DNA from: Oxalobacteraceae sp. CFBP 13730
GTDB taxonomy: Bacteria > Pseudomonadota > Gammaproteobacteria > Burkholderiales > Burkholderiaceae_D
Assembly (NCBI GenBank): GCA_014841835.1
Contig: JACYUQ010000004.1
Span: 434,001-498,000 of the forward strand
Length of the DNA stretch: 64,000 bases
Direction of reading: 5' to 3'
The notes below the pieces were generated by a model, which had not been told where the DNA came from, made no database searches, and saw nothing but the letters and a program-made list of their open reading frames with translations. Shown piece by piece: positions 63,819 through 64,000 of the stretch. Made by a program: the position numbers and the translations under genes. Position 1 is the first letter of the stretch, and the number at the start of each line of letters is the position of its first letter.

Positions 63819-64000
63819 ATGAACGACAACCAACTCCTGCGCTATTCGCGCCACATCCTGCTCGACGACATCGGCATCGAGGGCCAGCAGCGCCTGCTGG
63901 ACGCGCACGTCGTCATTATCGGCGCCGGTGGCCTGGGTTCGCCCGCGGCGCTGTACCTGGCCTCCGGCGGCATCGGCCACATCACGCTGGTCGATGACGA
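63819..64000 (+). CDS. MoeB/ThiF-family adenylyltransferase, 5' part only
   Basis: The first 60 codons of a HesA/MoeB/ThiF-type E1 enzyme: LLRYSRHILLDDIGIEGQQR, then the ATP loop IIGAGGLGSPAALYLA and ITLVDDD at the edge. MoeB and ThiF adenylate the C-terminus of MoaD or ThiS for sulfur transfer; the visible part cannot tell which. The gene runs past the window end. Confidence 0.85.
   Translation, partial: MNDNQLLRYSRHILLDDIGIEGQQRLLDAHVVIIGAGGLGSPAALYLASGGIGHITLVDD

Noticed and set aside
62139..63980. 613-codon open frame on the - strand
   Set aside because: Antisense of the C-terminal processing protease; no domain features.

Overview
The window looks like a chromosomal segment of a Betaproteobacterium of the Oxalobacteraceae (Massilia/Duganella/Telluria type). 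It is GC-rich, carries an exosortase (PEP-CTERM) accessory island, a Tad pilus locus, an IcmF isobutyryl-CoA mutase, a TonB/GH glucan-use locus and a betaproteobacterial petABC-sspA-sspB housekeeping block. This placement is inferred from gene content and order, not from a database search.

Region 1 (1-10.4 kb) is the tail of an exopolysaccharide/exosortase island. It opens with the last codons of a Wza/EpsE-like export protein. A four-gene cassette follows: a Tat-signal, Cys-rich protein, a PqqD-like chaperone, an HprK-related kinase and a nucleotidyltransferase. Next come a FeeM-type N-acyl amino acid synthase, a SAM methyltransferase, a secreted PEP-CTERM protein resembling flocculation protein PepA, a ThiF/E1-like enzyme beside a second FeeM-type synthase, and the TPR lipoprotein PrsT. 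The Cys-rich gene and the PEP-CTERM gene both have good sigma-54 -24/-12 promoters, which suggests joint control.

Region 2 (10.6-17 kb) holds a small unknown gene, icmF behind a perfect 18-bp palindrome, and a c-di-GMP pair (HD-GYP phosphodiesterase and GGEEF cyclase).

Region 3 (17.1-27.5 kb) is a Tad/Flp pilus locus in one direction: flp, terminator, cpaA, an unusual AAA-type ATPase, cpaB, cpaC, a CpaD-like lipoprotein, cpaE, cpaF, tadB, tadC and a TadD-like TPR/LytR_C lipoprotein. No TadE/F/G pseudopilin is present.

Region 4 (27.5-46.4 kb) is a beta-glucan utilisation locus. It encodes a secreted polysaccharide deacetylase-GH16 fusion, a TonB receptor with SapC and cupin-like partners, a gene string GH1-GH3-glucokinase-sugar MFS, a LacI regulator and a complete CUT1 ABC importer. 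Three promoters carry a LacI-type operator core exactly 13 nt downstream of the -10 box, and a fourth operator precedes the GH1 gene. The model is: GH16 cuts polymer outside, the TonB receptor imports oligomers, GH3 works in the periplasm, ABC and MFS systems import sugars, and GH1 and glucokinase feed glycolysis.

Region 5 (46.7-64 kb) is mainly core: an HD-GYP response regulator, a chemoreceptor, tRNA-Thr, sspB/sspA, petCBA, mscL, a DegS-like protease, a DUF2461 protein, a cupin, gpsA, secB, grxC, a rhodanese, gpmA, envC, a C-terminal processing protease, and the start of a MoeB/ThiF-like gene cut by the window edge. REP-like inverted repeats lie at about 34.5, 57.2 and 63.7 kb.
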